From Malania oleifera (Eukaryota; Streptophyta; Magnoliopsida; Santalales; Ximeniaceae): 64,000 bases of DNA. Below, one piece after another: positions 49,495 through 60,714 of this stretch (the first letter of the stretch is position 1; every line of letters begins with the position of its first letter). Both the position numbers and the translations under genes were made by a program. Below the pieces are notes generated by a model. The model worked only from the letters and a program-made list of their open reading frames with translations, searched no databases and had not been told where the DNA came from. The stretch is from the NCBI RefSeq assembly GCF_029873635.1, contig NC_080418.1, positions 17,321,388 through 17,385,387 on the forward strand, given 5' to 3'.

Positions 49495-51915
49495 TGTAAT
49501 AACCCAAAAAAAAATTAAAAAAAAAATTAATTAAAATTATTTATCAATTAATTAGTTAAACATTATTAAATTAATGTATTAAACAAACAAATAAAAAGAA
49601 ATAGTATGAAAAAAATTATCAGTAATTATTAATTAATTAATTAGTTAATTAAATATTATTAAATTGAATTAATTAAGTTAAGTAAAATGGTGGCAATATA
49701 TATATGAATATGTAAGGATAAGATATATATATATATATATATATATATAAGTATATGATATAATATGATATTATGTTAATGAATAAAGTAAAAGAAAAAA
49801 AAAGTTAAGAAAGCTGAGAAGCTTTCTTTCAAAGATTTCTCTAGCATCTCTTCAGTAATCTCTCTCGTCTCATTCCTCCGTCTTCCTTCCCTCTCTTCTC
49901 ATTTTCTCAGTAGATATTTGGCCGATTGGAAAACAGAAGGTACCGTTGGGTTCTTAGCACCCCCACCAACATTTCTATTGGAGCGGATTTATCGTGAGAG
50001 CGGCATAGGCACCACTCCTGAGGAAAGGTATATTTCTTCTAAAGTTTTAATTTCTCCTTAAATATGCCGTTAAATCGATGATTAGATACCACCACGAGGT
50101 CCTAGTCATGATCATCATCATTTTGGCATGAGTAAGTTTTCAATTGGAATTTTCTAAGCCCCACTTCTAAGCGAGAGTGAGATTTGGAAAATTAGGTAAA
50201 TTAGTTATATATGAGAGTATAATTATTTATTTGAAATTTATGAGTTTAGGAAATATTAAAATAATATTTATTTAGGTTTAATTTAATGGAATTAGGCATT
50301 TGATTCAGGGCTCGGATGAGCACCGCAGGCATCTTTTCGGGATCCTTGTTGGCGTAGTACAAGAAATCAGGTAAGAGAAAATATATATATTAAACCAGAA
50401 TTTTTATGAATTTAATGGAAAATGAATTGTATTATATATACGTGTATATGTTTCAGTATGAGTTTAATATGCCAACCATTTAAATTATATTTTTTCTGAG
50501 CTTAGGGCTGTTTATTAGGTATGTATATGCGAAAATGAACTAATGAAAGTGAAAGATATTTTCAAAATAATCATCTAAGATAAAAAAGGTATATTTTGAG
50601 TATATGAATGCAGGTTGACTTATTTTACAGGAAATATATATATATATGAATTTTACTACGAAAGTGTGGCATGAGTTAATAGGAATTTTATGTGGAAATA
50701 TGTTATATGTATGAGATGCAGGATATACAAGAAATGAACTAAGTACGAAAATGTTATATGAAATATGCTGCATCTAAGTGTTAATGCACCCATATAAAAT
50801 AGCTGAAAGATGATGGATAAAACAGTTGAAGATGCTGAGTATGTAATGAAATGAAATGAAAATGGAAATGAATGAAACGAAAATGAAGTGTGAAATGTGA
50901 ACATTGTAAAATGGGAAAGAATCACTTAAAGTGAAATGAAATGAAATGTTAAAGCTATGAATATGAACATATGTGAATGGTTGAATAATGACAGAAAGAA
51001 TAATGTATTATGATATTAGAAGCATTTATGCTAATAAAATATGTTACAACTAGGGTGGGCATACTCTTCGCCCGAGGGCTTGCTGAGAAAGGCGAGTGCG
51101 TTAGTAGTATCAAATGTAACAGTAAGCTAAATAACGCACTAGGGCAGAGGGAACCTACTTGTATGGGCAGGTAAATTACCCCATCCTTGGGGCTTTCGTT
51201 GATAAACCATTATTTGAACTGTGCAAGTATGAGATCAATCTAACACTAAAGGGCTGATATGCTTCAGTAGTGACGTTCGAGTTGTCAAATGTATCAAAGC
51301 AGAGGGGTGCTACTTGTATGAGCAGGTAATCACCCCTATCCTTAAGTAATCTCGTAGGTAAAATGTCTTACATGTGTTTTATTAGGATTAGAAAATGATT
51401 TCAGAAATTATGTTAACAATTTTCAAATGTTAAATATTATATTACTATATAAACTCATGTTAGTCACGCACTGTTTTAATATATTGTTTCTTCCCTTACT
51501 GATATGTGTCTCACCCGAATATGAATTTATCTTTTTCAGGATTTCCTCGAGATCGAACTTAGAGAGCTCGAGATTTTATAATATTTTTGAAAAATAGAAA
51601 GAAAAAATGGTATATTTTTATGTTAATTTTGATATGTATAAATTTATTATTTTTGTTTTATGTTTTAAGTTTTCTGAGATATGAATGGTTGAGAATACTG
51701 GTATTTGGGGATTATGTTTTAAAGACATGTATATATGTGATTACAGGTTGTGAATAGTTAATTTTAATTGTGGATAGGAATAGTAAACTCTGGTATTATA
51801 TAATTGAGGATCATAGTTATGTTTTCCGCTGTGTACATGATATTAGAATGTAGATTATCAGGTAAATGAATGGATTAGTAGTACTCCGAGCCCACGTAAA
51901 GGGTCGGGCGTTACA
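49495..51915 (+). mobile_element. Gypsy solo LTR with target duplication CCACT
   Basis: It begins TGTAATAACCC, ends GGGCGTTACA, and is flanked by CCACT (49490-49494 and 51916-51920). Length 2421 bp. It contains an exon-like block (50309-50370), two copies of a hairpin-bearing segment (51148-51183 and 51304-51336) that is also present in gypsy C LTRs, and the core word at 51498-51517. Confidence 0.92.
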
Positions 51916-51920
51916 CCACT

Positions 51921-52055
51921 ATATTATAATAAATTTTATTGAAAGTTTATTCTCATTTCTAGTTTTTCACATACCATTTTAAGTAAATAATAAAATAACA
52001 ATTATATAAATAATAATTTTTATTTAAAGCATATACCCACTCACGTATATTCTTC

Positions 52056-52095
<40 letters not shown>

Positions 52096-52373
52096 TTGCT
52101 TTATTAAAACTATCCATTCAATTATATGCTGAATGGGAAGCGTGGCACCCTGAAGTTTTATTAATAGTAAGGATGAATATGTTTTAAATTGATTTTAGCA
52201 CCATCATTTCTTTAATTAATTTGGGTAATTAATTAATTTTGGATAATGCCATTGACATAAAGGCAAGCATCCATCTACACATCAAATGAAAATATCAAAC
52301 CCCATCCACCTTTGATTATTATTATTATTATTATTATTAAATTATCTAACCTACAACTTGATAAGTACAACTT
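51921..52373 (+). mobile_element. Middle segment of the gypsy solo LTR 49077-57727
   Basis: AT-rich LTR sequence between the two inserts, with (AAT)n at about 52063-52095 and (ATT)n at about 52314-52338. No coding capacity. Confidence 0.6.
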
Positions 52374-52469
52374 GTAAGAAACAGGATCGGCTCTTCACAC
52401 CTAGGCGAATGATTTAATCAAGGATTCTTAATATTTTATTTAATTTTTATTTTTATTTAATATTAATTT

Positions 52470-54701
52470 TTCTAACTTTTTGAGATGCAAAATCACTAAT
52501 TAAAGTTTTATATTCAAGATTTTCTAGTATTTCTTTTTCTATTGATAATATAGTCAACCCATTTAATCTTTCTTATGACATAGTTGATCGCAAATAATTT
52601 TTTATCAATTTAAGTTTTGAAAAACTTCTTTCTACAGAAGTTACTGTCACAGGTATCGTTAATAAAATTCTATAAGTAATAAATGCATTTGGAAAACAAT
52701 CTACCTTTTTTATAAAGTTCAATGTTTCAATTGGCGTACTCGTTTCTTCCAAACTTCCTTTTAAAATTTTAATTTTGAAAATAAATCAAAATCATTAATA
52801 TCTAAATGTGTTCCACTTTTTGTTTCAAATTATTCTCATCTAATGATTTTAATATTTTTAAATCATATAAAAAACCAAAAATATGTTCATATGTTTGAAA
52901 TTGTTCAAATCTACTCTCAAATGAAATAATAGCTTGATCTATTATGTATAAGAAAAAATTAATCCTAAAAGATTCTTCAGCTGGGTGTGTTGTATCATCA
53001 TTAGCATTCTCATCAAATTATTTTTTCCTATTATTTACACGTTTTTTTACGAAATATAGGTTCAATATTCATTTCAAGTGCAATCTCTTTTGCTGAAATC
53101 ATGGAAGATATAAATCCATTATCCCTATATTTTTTTTAGAAAAACAATAAGACCTTTTAATTAATTAATGGCGACATCAATACGCATATCTTTTGATTGT
53201 AAATTTTTACTAACACAATTAACAGCAAATAGTATGTCATTCCAAATAATCATTCTTAGTAAGAATTCAAAATTTTCCATTTCATAAGTTGCTATACAAT
53301 AAAATTCACTCTTTGTTTTTGGATCATCACTAATTTTTTCTAATTGAAGTAAAGCATCTCTAATTTGAGAAGTTTGAAACTTTATTGCCTTAACACTCTC
53401 TATTCGACTTTTCCAACGTGTTTGTGATAATGATTTAACAGTTAAATTTTGTACATAGTCAATTAAAATTTTCCATCGTTTCGTAGAAGAAGAAAATAAT
53501 GTATATATTCGTTGTATTACTCCAAAAAAAGTTATAGCTTTAAAATAACAATTACTCATATCACAATGACAACCACATGGAGTGTAAAATGCTCTAAGAT
53601 TTATATCTAATAGTCTCTTTTGTACACCTTGTTGTTTTCCTTTCATATTAGATCCATTATCATATCATTGCCCTCTTATATTCTCAATACCAAGTTCAAA
53701 TTTTTGTATGACATTTATTAATTCATTAAAAAGTCCTTCTCCTGACGTACCATCTACTTTTAGAAATTTTATAAAATGTTCTTCTATTTTAATTGGACTT
53801 GTAGAAAGATTCAAATATCGTATTATTAAAGACATTTGCTCTTGATGACTTACATCCGGAGTGCAATCGAGTATGATTGAATAATATTTTGTTTCATTTA
53901 TTTGCTTCATAATTTTCTTTTTAATATTAAGAGTTAACAAATTTATCAATTTATTTTGCATATTATGACCAAGATAATGATTATGAATTTCACCATGTTG
54001 AAAACGGCAAATTTGTTCTTTCATTATTGAATCAAATTCTGCTATCATTTCAATTAAACTTAAAAAAATTTCATTATTCTCTTGATAAATTCGTTCATTT
54101 TTCCCATGAAATGCCAAATTATTTTTAGCAAGAGTTTTCACAACAGAAATAATTCTCAATAATACTTTTCTCCAGTGTTCTTTTTCTTTGTTAATTTGTT
54201 CTTCTATATTTTTATCAATTGTTGTATTTTTTAACAATCTTAACTCTAAATTAACCCATTTACTCATATTGAAAATATGTTCTTCACTAATTTTGTGACT
54301 TTTAAGTTTAGTACTAAGATTTTTCCAATTTTTACACCCTTCATTAGTTAGTTGTTGGTTATTTAATTTTTGGCCAAATAACTTACAACAAAAACAAAAT
54401 ACTCTATCTAAATCTTTACAATATATAAGCCATTTTCTATCATGTTTCTCTCCATTTGATAATTTTCAAATATAATATATATTTGAAAAATGTCTTGAAT
54501 TTTTATCTTTTAGAAAAATTAAATCATTATCCCTAATAGGACCATTTTCAACTAGTAAATTTCGTAATTTCGTATCTATATTTTTCCAATATTTTGGATC
54601 ATAAATATTATCATCATTATTATTTTTTTTTCTTCTATATTTTTAAAATGTCTTTCAAAAGAAATATCATTAGTGAACATTTCCTGTATATCAATGTTAT
54701 C

Positions 54702-54745
<44 letters not shown>

Positions 54746-54910
54746 CATATTAGATTCTAATTTCATCTCTGGAATTGATTGCTCGTTTCTTGGAGGATTT
54801 TCATCTTGTTCATTTATATTTTTCTTAGAACTAAAAATAAATTTATCAAGAGCTCCCTTTTGAGATGACACTAATTCTTTTATTTTTATTTTTTTTTCTT
54901 CGTTTTTCAT
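52470..54910 (-). pseudogene. hAT transposase pseudogene (TTF, DUF4371 and dimerisation domains)
   Basis: The start is likely ATG at 54908-54910 (KELVSSQKGALDKFIFSSKK). A TTF zinc-finger segment (GEKHDRKWLIYCKDLDRVFC) lies near 54451-54390. DUF4371 covers about 54270-53670 and continues after an interruption (YDNGSNMKGKQQGVQKRLLD, 53675-53610). The C-terminal hAT dimerisation domain (TVTSVERSFSKLKLIKNYLR) is near 52650-52590. The full span of about 2.4 kb fits the family's roughly 800 residues. Visible damage: TGA at about 54466-54468, TGA at 53665-53667, TAA at 53161-53163, a frameshift near 53135, another near 53050, a stop within the dimerisation domain near 52580, and a frame disturbance around the (ATT)n run at 54700-54745. 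Confidence 0.85.
54700..54746 (+). repeat. (ATT)n microsatellite in the transposase
   Basis: About fifteen ATT/TTA units. On the minus strand it would encode an Asn run in one frame and an Ile run in another. It separates the N-terminal transposase frame from the part carrying DIQEMFTNDISF. Confidence 0.9.
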
Positions 54911-55482
54911 ATCCGGATTTATATTTTCTTGTTGACATAATTAAATTTCAAAATTAACACTAACTATAAACTAACAAATTATGTAAACAAATAAAAATAA
55001 ATTTAATAAATATATAGAAATAATAAATTGAAATAATATAACCTGATTATTATTATTATTATTGCAAATCGATCGGCAAGCGAGGCTTTAGAGATATCGG
55101 ATTCTTACCGAATACAACGCTTTAACCTCAAAGTTTCCAAAATCTAAGAAAAAATAGAAAAAAAAAGTTCAAAGTGAAAATAATAGAAAAATAATACACA
55201 AACATTGAAATCAAAATTAGAGTTGATGAAAATTACAGAGAATCGGAGGCCCGAAGATGATGAACATAAGAGTAGGAGTAAAAATCATAGAGAGACCAAG
55301 AGATAAGAGTGAGAGAGTGTGAGAGATGAAAAAAAAAAATGCAAAGAGACTAAGAGACAGAGATGAGAGTAATAGATAATTAGAAATATAATAAAGTTGT
55401 TAGTTGAGAAGTATAAGACTTGAAAAAAAAAAAAGAATTAAATTGTATTTATTTTATATTTTAAAATATAATTTCATTTATT

Positions 55483-55731
55483 TGTGTTAGAGATGGAGAC
55501 AGAAGACAGTCAGGAGACAGCTAGAGACGCGTTGCTGAGTCAGAAACGCGGTGGAACTTATCTCTTCATTAATCTCTTCTTTATAAACTTCCAATTTGAT
55601 TGATTTGTATTGATTATGATGTAAATTCCAAGCCTATATAAAGAGGGCTGTGGAAAGTGTACAGTGCGCAGTGCAGAGAGATCACAGAGTAAGTCAATTA
55701 TGGGAATAGAGCATAATAAATAATGTTAACA
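55483..55731 (+). mobile_element. 249-bp LTR-like insertion inside the hAT element
   Basis: It begins TGTGTTAGAGATGG, ends ATGTTAACA, and has the direct 5-bp duplication TTATT on both sides (55478-55482 and 55732-55736). A TATA-like CCTATATAAAG lies at 55634-55644. These traits fit a small solo LTR (short copia LTR or TRIM). No coding capacity. It is younger than the hAT copy it interrupts. Confidence 0.75.
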
Positions 55732-55849
55732 TTATTTAATTAAAAAAAATTTTGGGGTCCAAAAACTATATTATTATATTAAGAAAAAATTTGAGGGCCC
55801 TAGGCTGGCACCTCAACTGCCTAAAGGCAAAGCTAGCTCTGGTAATAAA

Positions 55850-57166
55850 ACTATCTACTTTTTTGGACTATTCATTAATTATTTCCTTTACGTAAAGTAA
55901 GAGCACATGCAATTGTCTCGGACAAGCACTCCATTATATGCAAAAAAGTCTCAATGCTATTATATATATATATATATATAGACACACACATACACATAGT
56001 ATCCCTTCAATTATAGATGTTGCTTGTTGCCACTCATCCACACCCACATACATGTCTATAAATAGGAGACTCTCCTAGATCATTTTCACAATCTCATTTA
56101 CTAGAAAATTTCCAAGAGGAAGAAAAGAAAAAGTGAGTGAAGGAATTAGTAGTAAACAGAAAATTTTTATACACTTAAAATTCTCATTCCTTCACTCTTT
56201 CTAATCTCATTTTAAGAGTTGAAAATTCGTCATGACCGTTTCATAGGGCTAAGTCAGGGTAAGTAAATCTGATTATATTAGTTTTTTTTTTTTTCATAAA
56301 ATATATCCGAGTTTATTAGTAAGTTAGATTATGTTAATTGTTTTTTAAAATATTTCCAAGTTTAGTTTTAATGTTTTAATTTCTCTTGGAATAATTTACA
56401 GCATTATGATATTTTGTAAAATAAATAAATATTTTTAGCACAAAAATCGTGTGACATGAACTCATTAAATTTCGTTGCATGGTTTACAAAACAATTAAGA
56501 TATGGTAAAATTTTTATGTTGTCCATTTTATTGCATAAATTATATATAAAATTTTTATAGTGTTGTTCATTTTATTGCATAAATTATAGATAAAAATTTT
56601 ATGATGTTGTTCAAATCATATATATAATTTTTATGATATTGTTCATTTTATTGTATAAATTATATATACAATTTTTATGATGTTGTTTTAATTACATAAA
56701 GTATATATATAAGGATGTCTGTTTTAGCAAATTTATTGGTATCAAAGTAAAGGGACAAATGAGTCATGGACGGCTCCAATCCTCGGAACTTTAGCTCGGA
56801 GTCTTAGACGGTCACTTCAATGAGTGCTTTAATATGTACAAATCATATAGAAGTATGTTTTAAAAATCCTTATGCCTAATAAAATTCAAAGTTACAAATG
56901 TTCGGTACCGTAACTTAAAGTTTATAGGTATTAGAGTGCACCCACACTGTTTATATAATGGTTTACAGAACAATGAATTTCTCTTGAGTACACACCTGGT
57001 CTCGGACAAAGACTTAATAGGAAAAATCTCACTTATATAGTTATAGTTTGATTTAGTTTGGTCGGTTAACCAGTTAAGTCCAGTCTTCGGTTCACACAAC
57101 CTTATCATGAGGGTAAACATGACTTACAGTTAACAAACCTAAGAGAGATTTTGATAGTATAAGTAA

Positions 57167-57221
<55 letters not shown>

Positions 57222-57727
57222 CAGGGCCATTTTTAGTAGGCCTAAATAATAAAATTTTATTGTTATAGTTTATGGTAAAAATTAAATGTAGTTATTTTTA
57301 AATTTACTTTTATTTTGAATACAATTTTGAAGTTATAGTATTAAAAGTTATTTTATAAAATTATAATACCGTGAAAACTAATCTTGGCCACACATTAATA
57401 ATAATTTTTCTTACTTATTGAGTGTCGTCTCATCTCAAATATTATTTTATATTATAGATAATTTTAGAGAGCGTTCCAAAAATATGGCATAGCAAGTACA
57501 TGGGCGGGAATAGAAAAAGCAAATTAAAATAAAAATTAGTATAATACCATTTGGATAATGTTTGTGTATTTTAGATTTTTTAAGAATGATAATTTTGATA
57601 TTTGAGTTACATTTGTAATAAAACTAATTAGTACTCTAGTAATAAAGATATTTGAGGATTATTTACTTTCCCTGTAAATTATTTATAGAATATAATACCT
57701 CAGACCCTGCTGGGTTCGGGCGTGACA
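55850..57727 (+). mobile_element. Right segment of the gypsy solo LTR 49077-57727
   Basis: It contains the presumed promoter (TATA at 56056), the leader, repeated TTTTTATGATGTTGTTCA-type units at about 56505-56690, the GTTCGGTACCGTAA block (56899) found in other gypsy LTRs here, and the LTR end at 57727. Confidence 0.7.
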
Positions 57728-58503
57728 AAGGATTTTTAAAATCCTATAATTCGGTCACCTGAAATAGGTCATTTCGATTGACTATCACATTTACTTTCAG
57801 TAGTTTGAAATACTTAATATTCCCCAGCTTTGGGTTCAGTTGACCGACCTTCATCCTTCGGTCGCCCAAATTGTCCGAATTGCAAAAATACCTAACACAG
57901 TGAGTGTTCGGCTGCCTGGACAAGGGCAATCAGTCCCCCGAATGTCTTGAATTTACAATCACTTAAATTTAGTTTGGAATGCTTAAGTTAATGAGTTAAT
58001 TCTTCTCAACCAACTTCCTTAACATGTAATAAGCATGATTTGCTTCAAGTTTTCTCCTTTTTGATCTAAAACCATTCTTTGTGCATATGAATGGTCAAAT
58101 TCCAAATGGCTTTCCAAATTAGGTGTATAGGTTTCTTTGAAATTAATGTTTTCATCTTAATTGAAACCTTGTGCAATCAACCTTGCTTGCTTGCGGCCAA
58201 TAATGTCATATTCTTATTCATTTAGTTCCAATATTTATGTGCCAATAGGTCTAGAAACTAACTTTCAAGGTTATCTTAATTAACTCATTTCATCTTTGAT
58301 TTGCACAAACCATTTTCTGGGTTCTAAGGTGCAGAATAATTCTCTATGTTTTAGAGTGAAGAACCAATAGTTGCCCTATGTAGAGATTTACCAAGTTGTT
58401 TGATGAAAAGTTGAGAGTTGAATAGAGAGTATGGGCTTTTATAAAAAAAATAATAATAATAAGTCCAATATTTTCATGCTTGTGGATTAAGCATGATAAG
58501 TAT
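57728..58503 (-). repeat. Possible Sirevirus LTR fragment
   Basis: TTCGGTCACCTGAAAT, GTTGACCGACC and CTTCGGTCGCCC resemble the repeated palindromic segment of the Sirevirus LTR at 39840-40070. LTR ends were not found, so the assignment is tentative. There is no gene. It resumes after the next element at 62257-62487, where nothing is recognised. Confidence 0.4.
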
Positions 58504-58655
58504 TGTAACGACTCCAAAAATATTTTACAGGATTAGTATAGTAATTCTAAAAATAAAAATAAATAAATAAATAATAAACAAATTATTAATTAAATAATAA
58601 AATATAATATATTAATATATTAATATAATACAATTTAATATAATATATTATAATA

Positions 58656-58709
<54 letters not shown>

Positions 58710-58825
58710 TAAAGGATGGATTAGGAAACTTCTTGATCCATCAAATTAAAATTGAAATTTCCTCCCCCTTGTGCAATTTCATGATTTCTTTTTCACCCTC
58801 TTTTCGTTTCTCTCTTCGCACACAC

Positions 58826-58898
<73 letters not shown>

Positions 58899-60301
58899 AA
58901 ATTTCTCTTCCATTTCTCGGCCAAATTGAAAACAGACATCATTTTCGAGTCCTAGCTCTGCTCTTCAATGATTTAATCAGAGAAATTTCATCATCCGCAC
59001 GACGTAGGCACCACTCTAGGGTTATGGTAAGTGGACTAGATTATGTTAGATTCTTATTTTAAAAATTTAGCCTATTAAATTTGAGTATATGATTGTGAGG
59101 ATATTATATCAATTTTTATTCTAAAACTTAACTAATTAAATTAGAGTATATTATTATGGGGATATTATGTTAGTTTTGATTTGAATACATTTGAGTTAAA
59201 TTATATTACGGCTATTTGATCACATTTAAGGTTTTTCAAAATATATTGGGAATTAAATTTAAATATGGGGAGTTGATCATACCTGTATTTTTTTTTTATC
59301 TAAATTTACCAAATATATATATAAATAGAAATTTCATAGGCAAGCTATGAAATTTTAATTATTATAAAAATTGTGTGACATGAGTTATTTTATTACATAA
59401 TTGAGCAAATTTGGAATTTTATGGTATTATGTTTGTTACGTGATTTATGGCAAATATTGAGAAAATTTTATTGCAAATTGTTTATTGAGAAAATGATGAA
59501 ATTATGATAATATTTAATCACATAAATTGCAATTATATGTTTTGAGAACCCTGATAGGCCGGATGTGATGAATGTTCAGTACCGTAGTTACAGAAGAATA
59601 TAAGTGCAGCAACGATGTTGTGGAAGTGTTGGCGGTGGATAGTCAGTTGGGTCTGAGTAGGGTTGTACCCACTTATTTTCGGACCAGGACGTGGTAGACA
59701 AACTGATCTTTCAGACATAAACTTTTGACTTAACTTTGGTCGGTCAACCAATACTAAGTCCAGTTTTCGAACTACACAACCCGTCATGGGGGTTCAACAT
59801 GACATGCATTGGCTAGAAGTTGTTCTTTTATACATATTTGTGTATTTATGTGACTTTGGCCATTAAATAGGCTTATATGTTGTTTTGAAGAAAAGTACGT
59901 GTATTTATTTAAATATATGATTCAAAGTTTTTAAATGCAATTTCTAGTATAGTAAAGTTTTTTAAAATTATTATTAAATTATTTCTACCCTAAAACTCAT
60001 TTTCGCCACATACTAATAATAATTTAGTCCATACTTATTAAGATGTGTCTCACCCAATTATTTTTACCCATTTTAGATACCCTGAGAAGCCTAACCAAAA
60101 TTAGAGTAGCGTAGCGGAAGCGTGGGTAAGATTAGAAAGAGTGGTTTGGATCAAATATTAAATTTGTTATTTTTATATATTTTAGAATATATAAGAATGT
60201 GATTAAATTTGATATTGGAGATATTGTTATAATTAAGGTTTTTAATTCTCTAGTATAAATGAATTTGAAGTCTTCCGCTGTATAAAATTTGGGTCATTAC
60301 A
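58504..60301 (+). mobile_element. 5' LTR of the near-empty gypsy element
   Basis: It contains (AT)n at about 58659-58706, a long (CT)n run followed by (CA)n (58830-58898), a donor-like ATGGTAAGTG after the conserved GGCACCACTC word (about 59007-59033), the hairpin GTCATG/CATGAC (59783-59803) and the core word (60037-60056). Confidence 0.9.
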
Positions 60302-60535
60302 GTTGGTATCAGAGCACCAGGGTATAGATTCTGTAGACTTTATGAATAATTTTTACTAAAGTATAGGTATGAATTAGAATAAGGGTAGGAATGGATAGGT
60401 TAGGATATTGTTAAATTATCTTGATTCACAAGTACTCATATTTCTCTACTAAATAATAGAGTCATTTTAGAGAAATTCTTCACCCTTTATTATTTAGCAA
60501 ATTTTGAGAACGAAATTTTTATAAGGAGAGAAGAA

Positions 60536-60674
60536 TGTAACAACCCCAAAAATATTTATACAGGATTAATGTAGTAATACTAAAAAAAAATAATTAATTA
60601 ATTAATAACTATTAATTAATTAATATATTAATATATTAATATAATACAATATAATATATTATATTATAATAATA

Positions 60675-60714
<40 letters not shown>

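Larger units (their letters stand above)
52382..55841 (-). mobile_element. hAT DNA transposon with a degraded transposase
   Basis: The element is bounded by CAGGATCGGCTCTTCAC on the left and, inverted, CAGAGCTAGCTTTG on the right, a worn terminal inverted repeat. An 8-bp target duplication with one change flanks it (GTAAGAAA 52374-52381, GTAATAAA 55842-55849). The 8-bp size and the CAG...CTG ends are hAT traits. The transposase is on the minus strand and belongs to the group with a TTF zinc finger, DUF4371 and a C-terminal dimerisation domain (the ZMYM1-like plant type). A 249-bp LTR-like insertion sits in its 5' part. It cannot move by itself. Confidence 0.88.
49077..57727 (+). mobile_element. 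Gypsy solo LTR split by a second solo LTR and an hAT transposon
   Basis: It starts TGTGATGACCC and ends GGGCGTGACA. Flanks AAGGG (49072-49076) and AAGGA (57728-57732) look like a 5-bp duplication with one change. Without its inserts it would be about 2.76 kb. It carries a TATA box (CTATAAATAG, 56056-56065), a leader with a GGTAAGT donor-like site (about 56258), a hairpin at 57105-57122, an (AT)n(GT)n run at about 57172-57222 and the core word at 57417-57436. No interior is present. Confidence 0.75.

Noticed and set aside
50540-50925. Minus-strand frames rich in Phe, Ser and His
   Set aside because: They lie within a gypsy solo LTR and reflect AT-rich, GAAATG-type repeats on the other strand.
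54594-54863. Hydrophobic frame with a long Ile run, looking like a membrane protein
   Set aside because: An artefact of the (ATT)n microsatellite opposite the hAT transposase.
58733-59062. 109-residue open frame with a long Leu-Ser run
   Set aside because: Produced by the (CT)n and (CA)n microsatellites in an LTR leader.
60304-60318. tRNA-like sequence TGGTATCAGAGCACC
   Set aside because: Only a primer-binding site directly after an LTR; there is no tRNA body. The same holds at 5682, 18268, 27442 and 43373.
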